Part shown: positions 29,558 to 38,939 of the stretch, one piece after another
Layout of the letters: each line of letters opens with the position of its first letter
Position numbering within the stretch: the stretch's first letter is position 1
From: Burkholderiales bacterium
GTDB lineage: Bacteria; Pseudomonadota; Gammaproteobacteria; Burkholderiales; Burkholderiaceae_C
DNA: 64,000 nucleotides
Assembly (NCBI GenBank): GCA_017307855.1
Contig: JAFKGD010000002.1
Coordinates: 496,001-560,000, forward strand
Direction: 5' to 3'
The notes under the pieces: model-generated
Database searches by the model: none
The model's input: the letters and a program-made list of their open reading frames with translations, nothing else
What the model was told of the DNA's origin: nothing
Translations under genes and position numbers: made by a program

Positions 29558-32257
29558 ATGCTGCTCTCGCGCGACGGACAACAACCCGCGGTGATCCGCC
29601 GGGAAGACTATGCCCCGCCCGCCTACTGGATCGACACGGTCGAACTGACGTTCGACCTCGATCCGGCCAAGACCCGCGTGCTCAACCGCATGACGCTGCG
29701 CCGCAATGCGGATGCCGCGCCCGGCCCGCTGCGGCTCGATGGCGAGGAGCTCAACCTCGCGCGCGTGCTGGTCAACGGCCAGGGCACCTCGTTCCGCATG
29801 GATGGCGACCAGCTCGTGCTGGAGCAGCTGCCGCAGGGCGACGAACCGTTCCAGCTGGAGATCTTCACCACCTGCTGCCCGGCGAAGAACACCAAGCTGA
29901 TGGGGCTCTACACCAGCAACGATTCGTTCTTCACCCAATGCGAGGCCGAAGGCTTCCGCCGCATCACGTACTTCCTCGACCGGCCCGACGTGATGGCCAT
30001 GTACAGCGTCACCCTGCGCGCCGACAAGAAAGCCTATCCAGTGCTGCTGTCCAACGGCAACCTGGTCGAGCACGGCGATCTCGACGGCGGCCGCCACTTC
30101 GCGAAGTGGGTCGATCCGCACCGCAAGCCCTGCTACCTGTTCGCACTGGTGGCCGGCAAGCTGGTGGCGCGCGAGCAGCGCATCACGGCGCGCTCGGGCA
30201 CCGACCACCTGCTGCAGGTGTTCGTGCGACCCGGCGACCTCGACAAGACCGAGCACGCGATGAACTCCCTCATGGCCAGCGTGGCCTGGGACGAGGCACG
30301 CTTCGGCCTGCCGCTCGACCTGGAGCGCTTCATGATCGTCGCCACCAGCGACTTCAACATGGGCGCGATGGAGAACAAGGGCCTGAACATCTTCAACACG
30401 AAGTACGTCCTGGCCAACCAGGCCACGGCCACCGACACCGACTACGCCAACATCGAGAGCGTGGTGGGCCACGAGTACTTCCACAACTGGACGGGCAACC
30501 GCGTCACGTGCCGCGACTGGTTCCAGCTCAGCCTCAAGGAAGGCCTCACCGTCTTCCGCGACCAGGAGTTCAGCCAGGACCTCGCAGGCGAAGCCAGCGC
30601 CCGCGCCGTCAAGCGCATCGAGGACGTGCGCGTGCTTCGTACTGCCCAGTTCCCCGAAGATGCCGGCCCCATGGCCCACCCGGTGCGGCCCGACAGCTAC
30701 ATCGAGATCAACAACTTCTACACCGTCACGATCTACGAGAAGGGCTCGGAAGTCGTGCGCATGCAGCAGACGCTGGTGGGCCGGGAAGGCTTCGAGCGCG
30801 GCATGAAGCTGTACTTCAAGCGCCATGATGGCCACGCCGTCACCTGCGACGATTTCGCGCAGGCCATCGCCGATGCCAACCCCGACTCCGATCTCGCGCG
30901 CCTGCTGCCGCAGTTCAAGCGCTGGTACAGCCAGGCCGGCACGCCGCGCGTGAAGGCCACGGGCGCCTACGACGCCGCCGCGCGCACTTACACCCTCACG
31001 CTGGAGCAAAGCTGCGCGCCCACGCCGGGCCAGCCGATCAAGGAGCCGTTCGTGATCCCGGTCACGCTGGGGCTGCTGTCCGCCGACGGCGCGGCCCTGC
31101 CGCTGCGCCTGTCGCACTGGACGGCGCCCGAAGCGGGCTCGCGCACCTTCGTGCTCACCCAGCCCAGCGAGACCTTCGTCTTCGCCGACCTCGATGCCGA
31201 GCCCGTGCCCTCGCTGCTGCGCGGCTTCTCGGCCCCGGTGCTGCTCGACGTGGACTACACCGACGCCCAGCTGCTCACGCTGCTGGCCCACGACACCGAT
31301 CCGTTCAACCGCTGGGAAGCCGGCCAGCGCCTGGCACTGCGCTGCGCGCTGGCGGCCATCGGCTCGACCGGCGCCGTGCCCGCCGAGCCGCTCGACACCG
31401 CCTTCGTCGGGGCCATGCGCGACGTGCTGCGAGACAGCGCGCTCGACGCGGCTTTCAAGGAACTGGCGCTGACCCTCCCCTCAGAAGGCTACATCGCCGA
31501 GCAACTCGACACCGTCGATCCACAGCGCGTGCATGCCGTGCGCGAGGCCATGCGCACGCAACTGGCCGTGGCCCTGGAGGCCGACTGGGCCGAGGCCTGG
31601 GAGGCGAACAAGGACACCGGCGCCTACCGCCCCGATCCCGTCTCCAGCGGCCGGCGCGCGCTCGCTGGGCTGGCGCTCACCTTCCTGTGCATCGCCGCAC
31701 GCGAATCGGGCGACACGGTCTGGCCCGGGCGCGCCCTGCAGCGCTTCAAGGATGCGGGCAACATGACCGACCGCTTCAATGCCCTGTCGGCGCTGGTCTC
31801 CAGCGGCCAGCCGCTGGCGCAGCAGGCGCTGGCGCGCTTCCACGCGCTGTTCAAGGACGAGGCCCTGGTGCTCGACAAGTGGTTCGCGCTGCAGGCCGGT
31901 CGCCCCGATCGTGGCGGCGACGTGCTCCCGGCCGTGAAGGCCCTGCTCAAGCACCCCGACTTCAGCATCAAGAACCCCAACCGTGCGCGCAGCGTGATCT
32001 TCAGCTACTGCAGCGCCAACCCGGGCGCGTTCCACCGCCCCGACGCGGCCGGCTACGTGTTCTGGAGCGACCGCGTGATCGAACTGGACGCCATCAACCC
32101 GCAGGTGGCCGCGCGGCTGGCTCGCGCGCTCGACCGCTGGAAGAAACTCGCCGAGCCCTACCGCAGCGGTGCCCGCGAGGCCATCGCGCGCGTGGCGGCC
32201 CGTACCGACCTGTCCAATGACGTGCGCGAAGTCGTCGCGCGCGCCCTGGCCGATTGA
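29558..32257 (+). CDS. pepN: Aminopeptidase N
   Basis: An 899-residue M1 zinc aminopeptidase, the E. coli PepN type with broad specificity in peptide turnover. The exopeptidase GAMEN motif is at 269-273, and the zinc site HEYFH at 305-309 with the third ligand E328 (LKEGLTVF). The C-terminal half is the helical DUF3458 domain. ATG 29558 follows a GGAG ribosome site. It follows prfB by 26 bases and precedes fbp by 8, so all three may be co-transcribed. Confidence 0.97.
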   Translation: MLLSRDGQQPAVIRREDYAPPAYWIDTVELTFDLDPAKTRVLNRMTLRRNADAAPGPLRLDGEELNLARVLVNGQGTSFRMDGDQLVLEQLPQGDEPFQLEIFTTCCPAKNTKLMGLYTSNDSFFTQCEAEGFRRITYFLDRPDVMAMYSVTLRADKKAYPVLLSNGNLVEHGDLDGGRHFAKWVDPHRKPCYLFALVAGKLVAREQRITARSGTDHLLQVFVRPGDLDKTEHAMNSLMASVAWDEARFGLPLDLERFMIVATSDFNMGAMENKGLNIFNTKYVLANQATATDTDYANIESVVGHEYFHNWTGNRVTCRDWFQLSLKEGLTVFRDQEFSQDLAGEASARAVKRIEDVRVLRTAQFPEDAGPMAHPVRPDSYIEINNFYTVTIYEKGSEVVRMQQTLVGREGFERGMKLYFKRHDGHAVTCDDFAQAIADANPDSDLARLLPQFKRWYSQAGTPRVKATGAYDAAARTYTLTLEQSCAPTPGQPIKEPFVIPVTLGLLSADGAALPLRLSHWTAPEAGSRTFVLTQPSETFVFADLDAEPVPSLLRGFSAPVLLDVDYTDAQLLTLLAHDTDPFNRWEAGQRLALRCALAAIGSTGAVPAEPLDTAFVGAMRDVLRDSALDAAFKELALTLPSEGYIAEQLDTVDPQRVHAVREAMRTQLAVALEADWAEAWEANKDTGAYRPDPVSSGRRALAGLALTFLCIAARESGDTVWPGRALQRFKDAGNMTDRFNALSALVSSGQPLAQQALARFHALFKDEALVLDKWFALQAGRPDRGGDVLPAVKALLKHPDFSIKNPNRARSVIFSYCSANPGAFHRPDAAGYVFWSDRVIELDAINPQVAARLARALDRWKKLAEPYRSGAREAIARVAARTDLSNDVREVVARALAD

Positions 32258-32265
32258 GAGAAACC

Positions 32266-33276
32266 ATGTCCCAGAAGATCTCCCTCACCCGCTACCTCGT
32301 CGAGCAGCAACGCCACGACGGGCACATCCCTTCGCAACTCCGGCTGCTGCTCGAGGTGGTGGCGCGCGCCTGCAAGGGCATCAGCCAGGCCGTCAGCAAA
32401 GGCGCCCTGGGCGGCGTGCTCGGCACCGCGGACAGCGAGAACGTGCAGGGTGAAGTGCAGAAGAAACTGGACATCATCGCCAACGAAGTGCTGATCGAAG
32501 CCAATGAGTGGGGCGGCCACCTGGCCGCCATGGCCAGCGAGGAGATGGACAGCATCTATCTCGTGCCCAACCGCTATCCGCAGGGCGAGTACCTGCTGCT
32601 GTTCGATCCGCTCGACGGATCGAGCAACATCGACGTCAACGTCAGCATCGGCACCATCTTCTCGGTGCTCAGGAAGCCCGAGGGCCACCCTGGCGTGACG
32701 GAAGAAGACTTCCTGCAGGCCGGCAGCAGGCAGGTGGCCGCCGGCTACTGCATCTACGGACCGCAGACCACGCTGGTGCTGACCGTGGGCGATGGCGTCG
32801 CCATGTTCACGCTCGATCGCGAGCAGGGCTCGTTCGTGCTGGTCCAGGAGAACGTCACCATACCGGCCGACACCAAGGAATTCGCGATCAACATGAGCAA
32901 CATGCGCCACTGGGACGCCCCGGTGCGCCGCTACATCGACGAATGCCTGCAGGGCAAGGAAGGCCCACGCGGCAAGGACTTCAACATGCGCTGGATCGCC
33001 AGCATGGTGGCCGACGTGCACCGCATCCTCACGCGTGGTGGCGTCTTCATGTATCCGTGGGACAAGCGCGAGCCCGAGAAGGCAGGCAAGCTGCGCCTGA
33101 TGTACGAGGCCAACCCCATGAGCTGGCTGGTCGAGCAAGCCGGTGGCGCCGCCACCAACGGCCGTGAGCGCATCCTCGACATCGCGCCCGAGAAGCTCCA
33201 TCAGCGCGTCTCGGTGATCCTGGGATCGAAGAACGAAGTCGAGCGCGTGACGCGCTACCACCTGGGCACCGACTGA
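32266..33276 (+). CDS. fbp: Class 1 fructose-1,6-bisphosphatase
   Basis: Hydrolyses fructose 1,6-bisphosphate in gluconeogenesis. A 336-residue enzyme with the metal-binding DPLDGSSN motif (114-121), the substrate-loop [14 protein letters not shown] segment, and the C-terminal [22 protein letters not shown]. The ATG at 32266 is preferred over a TTG 12 bases upstream. Convergent with the sensor kinase; the 27-base gap contains a GC hairpin. Confidence 0.97.
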   Translation: MSQKISLTRYLVEQQRHDGHIPSQLRLLLEVVARACKGISQAVSKGALGGVLGTADSENVQGEVQKKLDIIANEVLIEANEWGGHLAAMASEEMDSIYLVPNRYPQGEYLLLFDPLDGSSNIDVNVSIGTIFSVLRKPEGHPGVTEEDFLQAGSRQVAAGYCIYGPQTTLVLTVGDGVAMFTLDREQGSFVLVQENVTIPADTKEFAINMSNMRHWDAPVRRYIDECLQGKEGPRGKDFNMRWIASMVADVHRILTRGGVFMYPWDKREPEKAGKLRLMYEANPMSWLVEQAGGAATNGRERILDIAPEKLHQRVSVILGSKNEVERVTRYHLGTD

Positions 33277-33283
33277 CCGCGCT

Positions 33284-33303
33284 GCCGCAGCCCGCGCTGC
33301 GGC
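33284..33303. terminator. Hairpin between convergent fbp and sensor kinase genes
   Basis: A 7-bp stem GCCGCAG / CTGCGGC with a 6-nt loop fills the gap and abuts the kinase stop codon (33304). There is no T run in either direction, so it may be a weak or Rho-assisted terminator, or only a structural feature. Confidence 0.35.
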
Positions 33304-35550
33304 TCAGTGACGCTCGGGTACTTCCATCGGTGCCCCGCGCGGCGGCGCGGGCCATTCCACACGCACTTCGGCCCCGCCAGCCGGCCGACGCAGGAACTGG
33401 ATGCGCCCGCCGATGGCCCGGGCGCGCGCCAGCATCGAGCGCATGCCCACGCCCGCGTCCTCGCCTGACAGGCTCGCGGCGGAGAACCCCGATCCGTTGT
33501 CGCAGATCGACAGCCGCAAGCGGGCGCTGCGTCGGCTCAGCACGATCTCCAGATGCGAAGCGCGCCCGTGTCGCACCGCGTTGGCCAGCGCCTCCTGCGC
33601 GATGCGGTACAGGTGGCTGCCCGTCTCCGAAGACACGGCTTCCACGTCGCCCTGCGTGGCGAATTCGCACGACGCCCCGCGTCCGCGCGAGAAGTCGCTG
33701 GCCAGCCGCTCCATCGCGCGCCAGAACGCGCCGGGGTGATCGCTCACGGGCATCAGGCCGCGGGCGAGCGCGCGTGTCACTTCCACCGCCGATTGCACCT
33801 GCGCGAGCGCCAGATCGATCTGCCCGGCCAGTTGGGGCGCACCTCCCGCCAGCGCGCGCGTGCCGCCCAGCACCAGCGAGAGCGCCGCGAGCTCGGAGCC
33901 GAGAGAGTCGTGCAGTTCCTGGGCGATGTGCGTCTGCTGGGCTTCCAGCTCCGTGACCAACACATGCTCGAAGCGCAACTGCGTCGAATCGAGCAACTGG
34001 CGCGCCTGTGCCACTTCCTGCTGCACCTGGCGCCACGGGCTCATGTCGCGCAGGAACACCGCGAACAGGCGGCGGTTGTCGATATACACCTCGCTGAACG
34101 AGATCTCGACCGGGAATTCCTCGCCGTTGCGGCGGCGCCCCGTGGAAGACATGCGGCGCCAGCGCGGCACGGCCGCATGGCCGGGCAAAGGCCGCTCGAA
34201 CACCCAGGTGGCCCCCAGCGTGGACGGGCCGGGCTGCAGCAGTGTCACGTTGGCACCGATCGCCTCGCTCACCGGCACGCCGAAGATCGTCTCGACCGCG
34301 CGGTTGGCAAACTGGATCATGTCCTGCTCGTCCACGACGATCACCACGTCGTTGGCAGCTTCGAAGACGCCCCGCAGCAGCGCCTCGCTGGCGCGCAGCG
34401 CAGCCTGGGCCTCTACGCGGGTGTGGATGTCGGTGAGCGCGCCGCTCAGGCGCTGCGGCGCGCGGCCGTCCTGCTCCAGGATGCGGCCCCGGACATGGAA
34501 CCACCGGTACGACGCCACACCGGTGCGCAGCCGCACCTCGACGTTGAGCGAGGCGGCACGCCCCGCAAGGTGAAGGCGCAGCGCGCGGCGAAAGCGCGCG
34601 GCATCGCGCGGGTGCAGCATGCGCCACATCTCCGGCGCGCGGCGCGGCCCGGTGGCGCGCGGCCAGCCCATCAGCTCGCGTAGATGGTCGGAATGGAACA
34701 GCAGGCGGCGATTGAAATCCCAGTCCCAGAAGCCATCGCTCGAGCCGCGCGTGGCAAGTTCCAGCCGTTGCGACAGCTCGCGCAGGCTGCGCTCGACCTG
34801 CCGTCCCCGCGAGAGCACGGTGCGGGAAAGCTGCACGCCCAGCAGGATCAGCACCAGCGCCAGCACGATCTGCGAGGCGAACAGCATGTACGCCGCATCG
34901 CGCGCGGTGCGCGAGATGGCACCCGAGAAGCCTTCGCTCAGCGGCTCGATGCGCGCGGCGGACTCGGCCACCTCGCGCCTCGCCTCCAGCACTGCGGCCG
35001 AATCGGGGCGGGCACCGCGCTCATAGGCCACGCGCAGCTGTTGGGCCGCCTCCTGGATGCGGTCACGGGGCGCGTCGCTCTGAGCCCAGAGCGCGACGGC
35101 CGTGGAAAAGTTCTTCTGCCGCTGGAGCAGCCGGAACATCACGATGATTTCGGTGATGTCTTCAGGTGCAACGCGCGCCGCATGCAGCGCGCGCCGCGCC
35201 GTGAAGTAGTTGGGCTGGTCTTTCTCCAGTTCGCGCCGGGCACGGGCAGCCTCTATGGGCACCAGGATCTCGGCCTCGTAGGCGGCGTAGAACACGGAGT
35301 CGCCCGAATCCGCATAGCGCGCGAGCTGCGCTATCGCGTTGCGATGCGCCTTGGAGACGACCGCCTCGGCCGACACGTAGGCACGGGCCGCAGTGAGCAG
35401 CCAGACGCACGCACCGCTCATCACCAGCAGCACGATCACCATGGCCACCTGAGGCCAGGTCAGCCGCAGCACGTCCCGGTACAGAGGACGTGGCGGCGCC
35501 CGCCTCCGTCCAGGCCGGCTCGCTGGCAGCGGCGGCTGGGTGTCGTTCAT
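33304..35550 (-). CDS. PAS-containing sensor histidine kinase (NarX/DegS class)
   Basis: A 748-residue membrane kinase. Membrane helices are at about 34-55 and 222-242 with a helical periplasmic sensor of roughly 165 residues between them; two PAS domains follow (about 263-375 and 385-505, the second with FRDM-type end), then a HisKA_3 phosphoacceptor (ELHDSLG, H547) and a HATPase domain (DNGSGFSAASLSGEDAGVGMRSM) to the end. HisKA_3 kinases pair with NarL-type regulators, and one is divergently encoded 187 bases away (35738-36397). The signal is unknown; PAS2 has no haem or flavin signature I can recognise. Confidence 0.93.
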   Translation of the reverse strand: MNDTQPPLPASRPGRRRAPPRPLYRDVLRLTWPQVAMVIVLLVMSGACVWLLTAARAYVSAEAVVSKAHRNAIAQLARYADSGDSVFYAAYEAEILVPIEAARARRELEKDQPNYFTARRALHAARVAPEDITEIIVMFRLLQRQKNFSTAVALWAQSDAPRDRIQEAAQQLRVAYERGARPDSAAVLEARREVAESAARIEPLSEGFSGAISRTARDAAYMLFASQIVLALVLILLGVQLSRTVLSRGRQVERSLRELSQRLELATRGSSDGFWDWDFNRRLLFHSDHLRELMGWPRATGPRRAPEMWRMLHPRDAARFRRALRLHLAGRAASLNVEVRLRTGVASYRWFHVRGRILEQDGRAPQRLSGALTDIHTRVEAQAALRASEALLRGVFEAANDVVIVVDEQDMIQFANRAVETIFGVPVSEAIGANVTLLQPGPSTLGATWVFERPLPGHAAVPRWRRMSSTGRRRNGEEFPVEISFSEVYIDNRRLFAVFLRDMSPWRQVQQEVAQARQLLDSTQLRFEHVLVTELEAQQTHIAQELHDSLGSELAALSLVLGGTRALAGGAPQLAGQIDLALAQVQSAVEVTRALARGLMPVSDHPGAFWRAMERLASDFSRGRGASCEFATQGDVEAVSSETGSHLYRIAQEALANAVRHGRASHLEIVLSRRSARLRLSICDNGSGFSAASLSGEDAGVGMRSMLARARAIGGRIQFLRRPAGGAEVRVEWPAPPRGAPMEVPERH

Positions 35551-35605
35551 CGGGTTCGTCGTCCTCGCACTGCTTTTTGTCCTCCCCTCGCGCCGAGACT
35601 TTCCG

Positions 35606-35624
35606 TTACACCTTAAGGTTGTAA
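35606..35624. promoter_or_regulatory. Near-palindrome in the divergent two-component promoter region
   Basis: TTACA and TGTAA flank the perfect 10-bp palindrome ACCTTAAGGT (35610-35619), giving a 19-bp dyad that is off by one base in its symmetry. It is 56 bases from the kinase start and about 40 bases from the second dyad at 35662. Confidence 0.45.
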
Positions 35625-35661
35625 GACAAGCCCAGTCTGCTTGGCAAGCGATTCACCACCG

Positions 35662-35679
35662 CTAGGTACAGGTACCTAG
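35662..35679. promoter_or_regulatory. Perfect dyad CTAGGTAC-AG-GTACCTAG upstream of the response regulator
   Basis: An 18-bp inverted repeat with 8-bp arms and a 2-bp spacer, located 59-76 bases before the regulator start codon at 35738 in the kinase-regulator divergent gap. NarL-family regulators bind 7-bp half-sites arranged with a 2-bp gap, so this is a natural candidate autoregulatory site (inference). Confidence 0.6.
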
Positions 35680-35737
35680 GTGGGGCGTAACAAAAATGCA
35701 TTCATCCCCCGGGCGTGCCCGCTATTCTCTGCAAGCC

Positions 35738-36397
35738 ATGAGTGCCGACAAGCCCGCTGCCCTGCCCTCCGTCTTCATCCTGGACGACCACGACATCGTG
35801 CGTTTCGGACTGGCGACCTTGCTCGCCACCAGCGGTCAGGTGCATGTGGTCGGCTCCGCGTCGAGCCTGACGGCGGGGCTGGAGCAGATCCACCAACTGC
35901 AGCCCGACCTGGTAATCAGCGACATGTCGATGGACGACTCCAAAGGCCTCGACACCGTGCGCGCCGTCGTGCAGGCCCAGGCGCCACGGCGCGTGCTCAT
36001 CGTCTCGATGCACGATGAGGTTCTGTACGGCGAGCAGGTGCTCTCCCTTGGCGCACGCGGCTATCTGATGAAAGAGACCGCCTACGCGCATGTGCTGCCT
36101 GCAGCCCATCACATCCTGGAGGGCGGCACCTGGGTAAGCCCGGCCATGAACAGCCGGTTGCTCAGCCGCCTCTCGCGCCGTGCTGCCGGCGCCGCTTCGC
36201 GCACTGGCGAATCGGCGCTGACGACGCGCGAGATCGAAGTGCTGGAAAAGCTCGGAAAGGGCAAGACCACCAAGGAGATTGCCTACGAACTGGAGCTGAG
36301 TTCGCGCACCGTGGATATCCACCGCGCCAACATCAAGCGCAAGCTCGGGTTGCGCAGCGCCGCCGAGCTGATGGCGTATTCGCTGTCGCGCACCTGA
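35738..36397 (+). CDS. NarL/LuxR-family response regulator
   Basis: A 219-residue regulator: receiver domain 11-130 with the acidic pocket DD (16-17), phosphoacceptor D62 (VISDMSMDD) and switch lysine in YLMKETAYA; C-terminal LuxR-type helix-turn-helix (LTTREIEVLEKLGKGKTTKEIAYELELSSRTVDIHRANIKRKL). It is the partner of the divergently coded HisKA_3 kinase. The start at 35738 fits the domain; an upstream in-frame ATG (35696) adds a non-conserved leader. Two dyads lie in the shared promoter region. Confidence 0.94.
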   Translation: MSADKPAALPSVFILDDHDIVRFGLATLLATSGQVHVVGSASSLTAGLEQIHQLQPDLVISDMSMDDSKGLDTVRAVVQAQAPRRVLIVSMHDEVLYGEQVLSLGARGYLMKETAYAHVLPAAHHILEGGTWVSPAMNSRLLSRLSRRAAGAASRTGESALTTREIEVLEKLGKGKTTKEIAYELELSSRTVDIHRANIKRKLGLRSAAELMAYSLSRT

Positions 36398-36412
36398 GCC
36401 TGGTTACGGGGC

Positions 36413-36442
36413 TTGCCAGATTCCCTGATTATTGGCTATAAT
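36413..36442 (+). promoter_or_regulatory. Promoter of tRNA-Thr
   Basis: TTGCCA (36413-36418), 18-bp spacer and a perfect TATAAT (36437-36442), 14 bases before the tRNA 5' end. Strong sigma-70 type promoter. Confidence 0.75.
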
Positions 36443-36455
36443 CGCGGGCTTACCA

Positions 36456-36531
36456 GCCGGTGTAGCTCAGTCGGTAGAGCAGCTCATTCGTAATGAGAAG
36501 GTCGGGTGTTCGATTCATCTCTCCGGCACCA
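36456..36531 (+). tRNA. tRNA-Thr (anticodon CGT)
   Basis: 76 nt with encoded CCA. The anticodon loop TTCGTAA places CGT; the D arm AGCTCAGTCGGTAGAGC and the T arm fit. The acceptor stem has one U-U mismatch (position 6 with 67), which I believe is normal for related species but cannot check. A terminator follows. It has no sign of an integrated element. Confidence 0.95.
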
Positions 36532-36535
36532 ATTG

Positions 36536-36570
36536 AAAGCCCCTGATTCGCAAGAGTCAGGGGCTTTTCA
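36536..36570 (+). terminator. Rho-independent terminator of tRNA-Thr
   Basis: A perfect 11-bp stem (AAAGCCCCTGA with TCAGGGGCTTT, 36536-36546 and 36557-36567) with a 10-nt loop, ending in a T run. It lies five bases downstream of the tRNA 3' end. Confidence 0.9.
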
Positions 36571-37108
36571 ACTGTTTGGATGACACGCCGGGCGCAATGC
36601 CCGGCGCAGGCGCCAGAGAAAGACCCGCGCCGCCACCGATCTGCCACAAGTCGTGTTCACGGATTTCGAGGTCCTGTTTCCGCCCCGCTCGCAATCGCCG
36701 TCGATGGGATCCCACAGATGGCACTGCGGCCGGTTGCGGATTAGTTTGCACCTTGTCTGACCAGGCCTGCAGCGTCTGCGCCTCACGAAGATCGAGCTCA
36801 ATGCGAACCGCCGACCTGATGTCTGAATGGAATCTGCTCAGATGCGAGCCGCGAGCCGCGAGCCGCGAGCCGCGAGCCGCGAGCCGCGAGCCGCGAGCCG
36901 CCTCCAGTTCTCCTCCAACAATTGACGACAAGTTTGATTTCTGGAATTTTTACAAAGAGAATCATTTTTGCGGCAAAAGTTACTGCAATGAATGCTCTCA
37001 CCCCCCCTGATAAATACCAATTCATTAACGGCCGGGAGGCATACCGCCGATCAGGTCCAGTGCCATGTTCGGCTGTCCTTTTTTCCTTCTCCCCACAAAA
37101 CAACGACG
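36571..37108. other. Gene-poor stretch upstream of the autotransporter
   Basis: 538 bases without a convincing gene. Open frames here have no family features and depend on the heptamer array being read as a Arg-Glu-Pro-Ala-Ser repeat. Three parts are visible: a GC-rich portion to 36843, the heptamer array at 36844-36899, and a markedly AT-richer 110-base part (about 36905-37015) that holds a TTGACG hexamer (36922-36927), several T runs, and a run of seven C at 37001-37007. The AT-rich part is the natural place for the promoter of the autotransporter at 37109. Confidence 0.6.
36844..36899. repeat. Eight tandem copies of the heptamer GCGAGCC
   Basis: Units at 36844, 36851, 36858, 36865, 36872, 36879, 36886 and 36893, all identical, 56 bp in total. 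A 7-bp unit is not a multiple of three, so slippage would alter any frame crossing it and would change spacing in a promoter. It ends 23 bases before a TTGACG hexamer and 209 bases before the autotransporter start. Confidence 0.97.
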
Positions 37109-38812
37109 ATGAAATTTCCGGCACATAGACAAATGAACTCCACGCCGAACGGTCGCGGGACGGCCAGGCGCTGGTTCCCGCTGTCCGCCACGGCAGCCTG
37201 CCTGACGTTGGCCTTCACCCAAGTGCAGGCGGCGAACTGCGCACCGGATGCCAGCGTCGCCTCCACCTGCTCCTTCCTTCAAATCAACAACCCCGATCAG
37301 ACGATCACGATCGAGCCCACCGGCCGGGTAGACACCCCCTTCACGCTGAGCGTCTGGTTCAAGCCCACGGCCACCGGGATCACCTTCGTCAACAACGGCA
37401 CGATCACGTCGCGCGATGAGTCGCTGTTCAATCAAGGCGCGATCACCAGTTTTGTGAACAATGGCGTGATCGAGTCGGGCATTCATTTCTACAACCAGGC
37501 AACCATCGGGACGCTCACCAACCTCGGTTCGATCACGGGCTATTACCGCTCGATCTACAGCACCGCGACCATCACCACGCTGAACAACCGCCAAGGCGGC
37601 GCCTCGCCGCTGCATCTCTCCGACAGCTTGCTGCCCACGAACTACAACATCATCATCGACAGCCCGACGGTCTATGGAAAGCTGTCGGCGCCGCGCAGCG
37701 AAGGCGTGATGAACTTCGGCATTTACGGGACATCGGTGGTTGCGCCAGGCACCTACGAAGACGTCCTCAGCGAAGTGGACGCGTCACAGCTGGGCACCAC
37801 GACCGGCACCTTCGCCGGGCTCGCCTGGTCTTTGCGATTCGACGGCACCAGCTACGATCTGGTTTTCGCGCCGCCTGGCCCCAGCCCCCAGGCCACGATG
37901 AGCTCGCTGCGTGCCGCAGCACAAGGCCTGCGCGGTGCCTTCGGCATCCAGACCGCCTATCTCAACCCCGGACTGAGCTATGACTGCGCCCTGTTCGACA
38001 GTCGCGGCCTGTGCGTGGCGGCTTCCGGGCGGGACACCGCAGTCCAGGGGAGCGATGCAGGCGCCACGTCCGGCGTGCTGACGCTGGCGTACCGGCTTCA
38101 TCCCAACCTGCGTGTGGGCGGCTACCTGGAGCAGACGCTCGGGACGCGAAGCGATCCCTCTGTTTCCATGCACAGAGGCAATCCCGATCTGGGCCTGTTC
38201 GCGGTCTGGAACCAGAACAGCGACGGCGCCGGCCTTCAGGTGCGACTGGCGCACCGCCAGGGACGCAAGGACGTCGATCTCACCCGGCCGACAGTCGCAG
38301 GCTCCGAACCCGGCAGCGGCACGGCGGATCTGATCACGCGGGGCACGCAACTGACCCTGAGCCATGCCATGCAGCTGAACGACACCTGGCGCCTGAGCCC
38401 GTACGCCGGCGTGCGAGCGACCCGCATCGAGCGCGGCGCCTACGACGAGCGGGCATCGGCCAGCGTGACCACGCCACTGAGCTACGGTGCGCTGACGGAA
38501 CGCGCGACGGTGTTGCTGCTGGGCAGCCAGGTTTCGGCCCGTCTGGCGCCGCGCTTCACGCTCACCGGCTTCGCGGGAATCGACCACGACCTCTCACGCA
38601 AGACCACTGACTTCAGTGCCACCGGCCTGACCGCCTTGCAGCCTTTCCAGTTCGCCGACAACCCCAAGAGGAGCCGGCCCGTAGCATCCCTGGGCGCCAT
38701 CTACGACGTGGACAAGACACGCCAGGTGAGCGTTCAGTGGGTCTACCGCAAAGAACCCTTCGCCACGGCAGCCACCCGCTCCCTGTTGGCAACGTACTCG
38801 GCTGGCTTCTGA
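37109..38812 (+). CDS. Autotransporter (type V secretion) with short passenger
   Basis: A 567-residue surface protein if started at 37109 (559 if at ATG 37133). A signal peptide runs to about residue 42 (RRWFPLSATAACLTLAFTQVQAA). The passenger is only about 240 residues and shows irregular beta-helix style repeats (TSFVNNGVIESGIHFYNQATIGTLTNLGSITG). The last 270 residues form the beta-barrel translocator ending SAGF, with the final aromatic residue needed for assembly. No protease triad or RGD is obvious, so it looks like a small adhesin-like protein. A heptamer repeat array lies about 210 bases upstream of the start, suggesting variable expression. Confidence 0.88.
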   Translation: MKFPAHRQMNSTPNGRGTARRWFPLSATAACLTLAFTQVQAANCAPDASVASTCSFLQINNPDQTITIEPTGRVDTPFTLSVWFKPTATGITFVNNGTITSRDESLFNQGAITSFVNNGVIESGIHFYNQATIGTLTNLGSITGYYRSIYSTATITTLNNRQGGASPLHLSDSLLPTNYNIIIDSPTVYGKLSAPRSEGVMNFGIYGTSVVAPGTYEDVLSEVDASQLGTTTGTFAGLAWSLRFDGTSYDLVFAPPGPSPQATMSSLRAAAQGLRGAFGIQTAYLNPGLSYDCALFDSRGLCVAASGRDTAVQGSDAGATSGVLTLAYRLHPNLRVGGYLEQTLGTRSDPSVSMHRGNPDLGLFAVWNQNSDGAGLQVRLAHRQGRKDVDLTRPTVAGSEPGSGTADLITRGTQLTLSHAMQLNDTWRLSPYAGVRATRIERGAYDERASASVTTPLSYGALTERATVLLLGSQVSARLAPRFTLTGFAGIDHDLSRKTTDFSATGLTALQPFQFADNPKRSRPVASLGAIYDVDKTRQVSVQWVYRKEPFATAATRSLLATYSAGF

Positions 38813-38939
38813 GGCATTCAGCGGTTCGGAAAAATGAGGTAATCGTCAGAACAATCTGCCGCCATCGGCCGAAGGCTGATCGCGCCAGGGGTTTTGCGCC
38901 TGTCCTGTATGCTCGACCGCTCCCTCCTCCGGAGCCGCC

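Noticed and set aside
36456..36570. tRNA-Thr as an attachment site for an integrated element
   Set aside because: No duplicated 3' tRNA end, integrase or mobility gene nearby in the window.
36844..36899. Heptamer array as a CRISPR
   Set aside because: The units are contiguous with no spacers, and there are no cas genes.
36576..37010. Open frames crossing the heptamer array on both strands
   Set aside because: The repeat encodes a trivial Arg/Ala/Ser pattern with no start signal or conserved domain. Considered noncoding.
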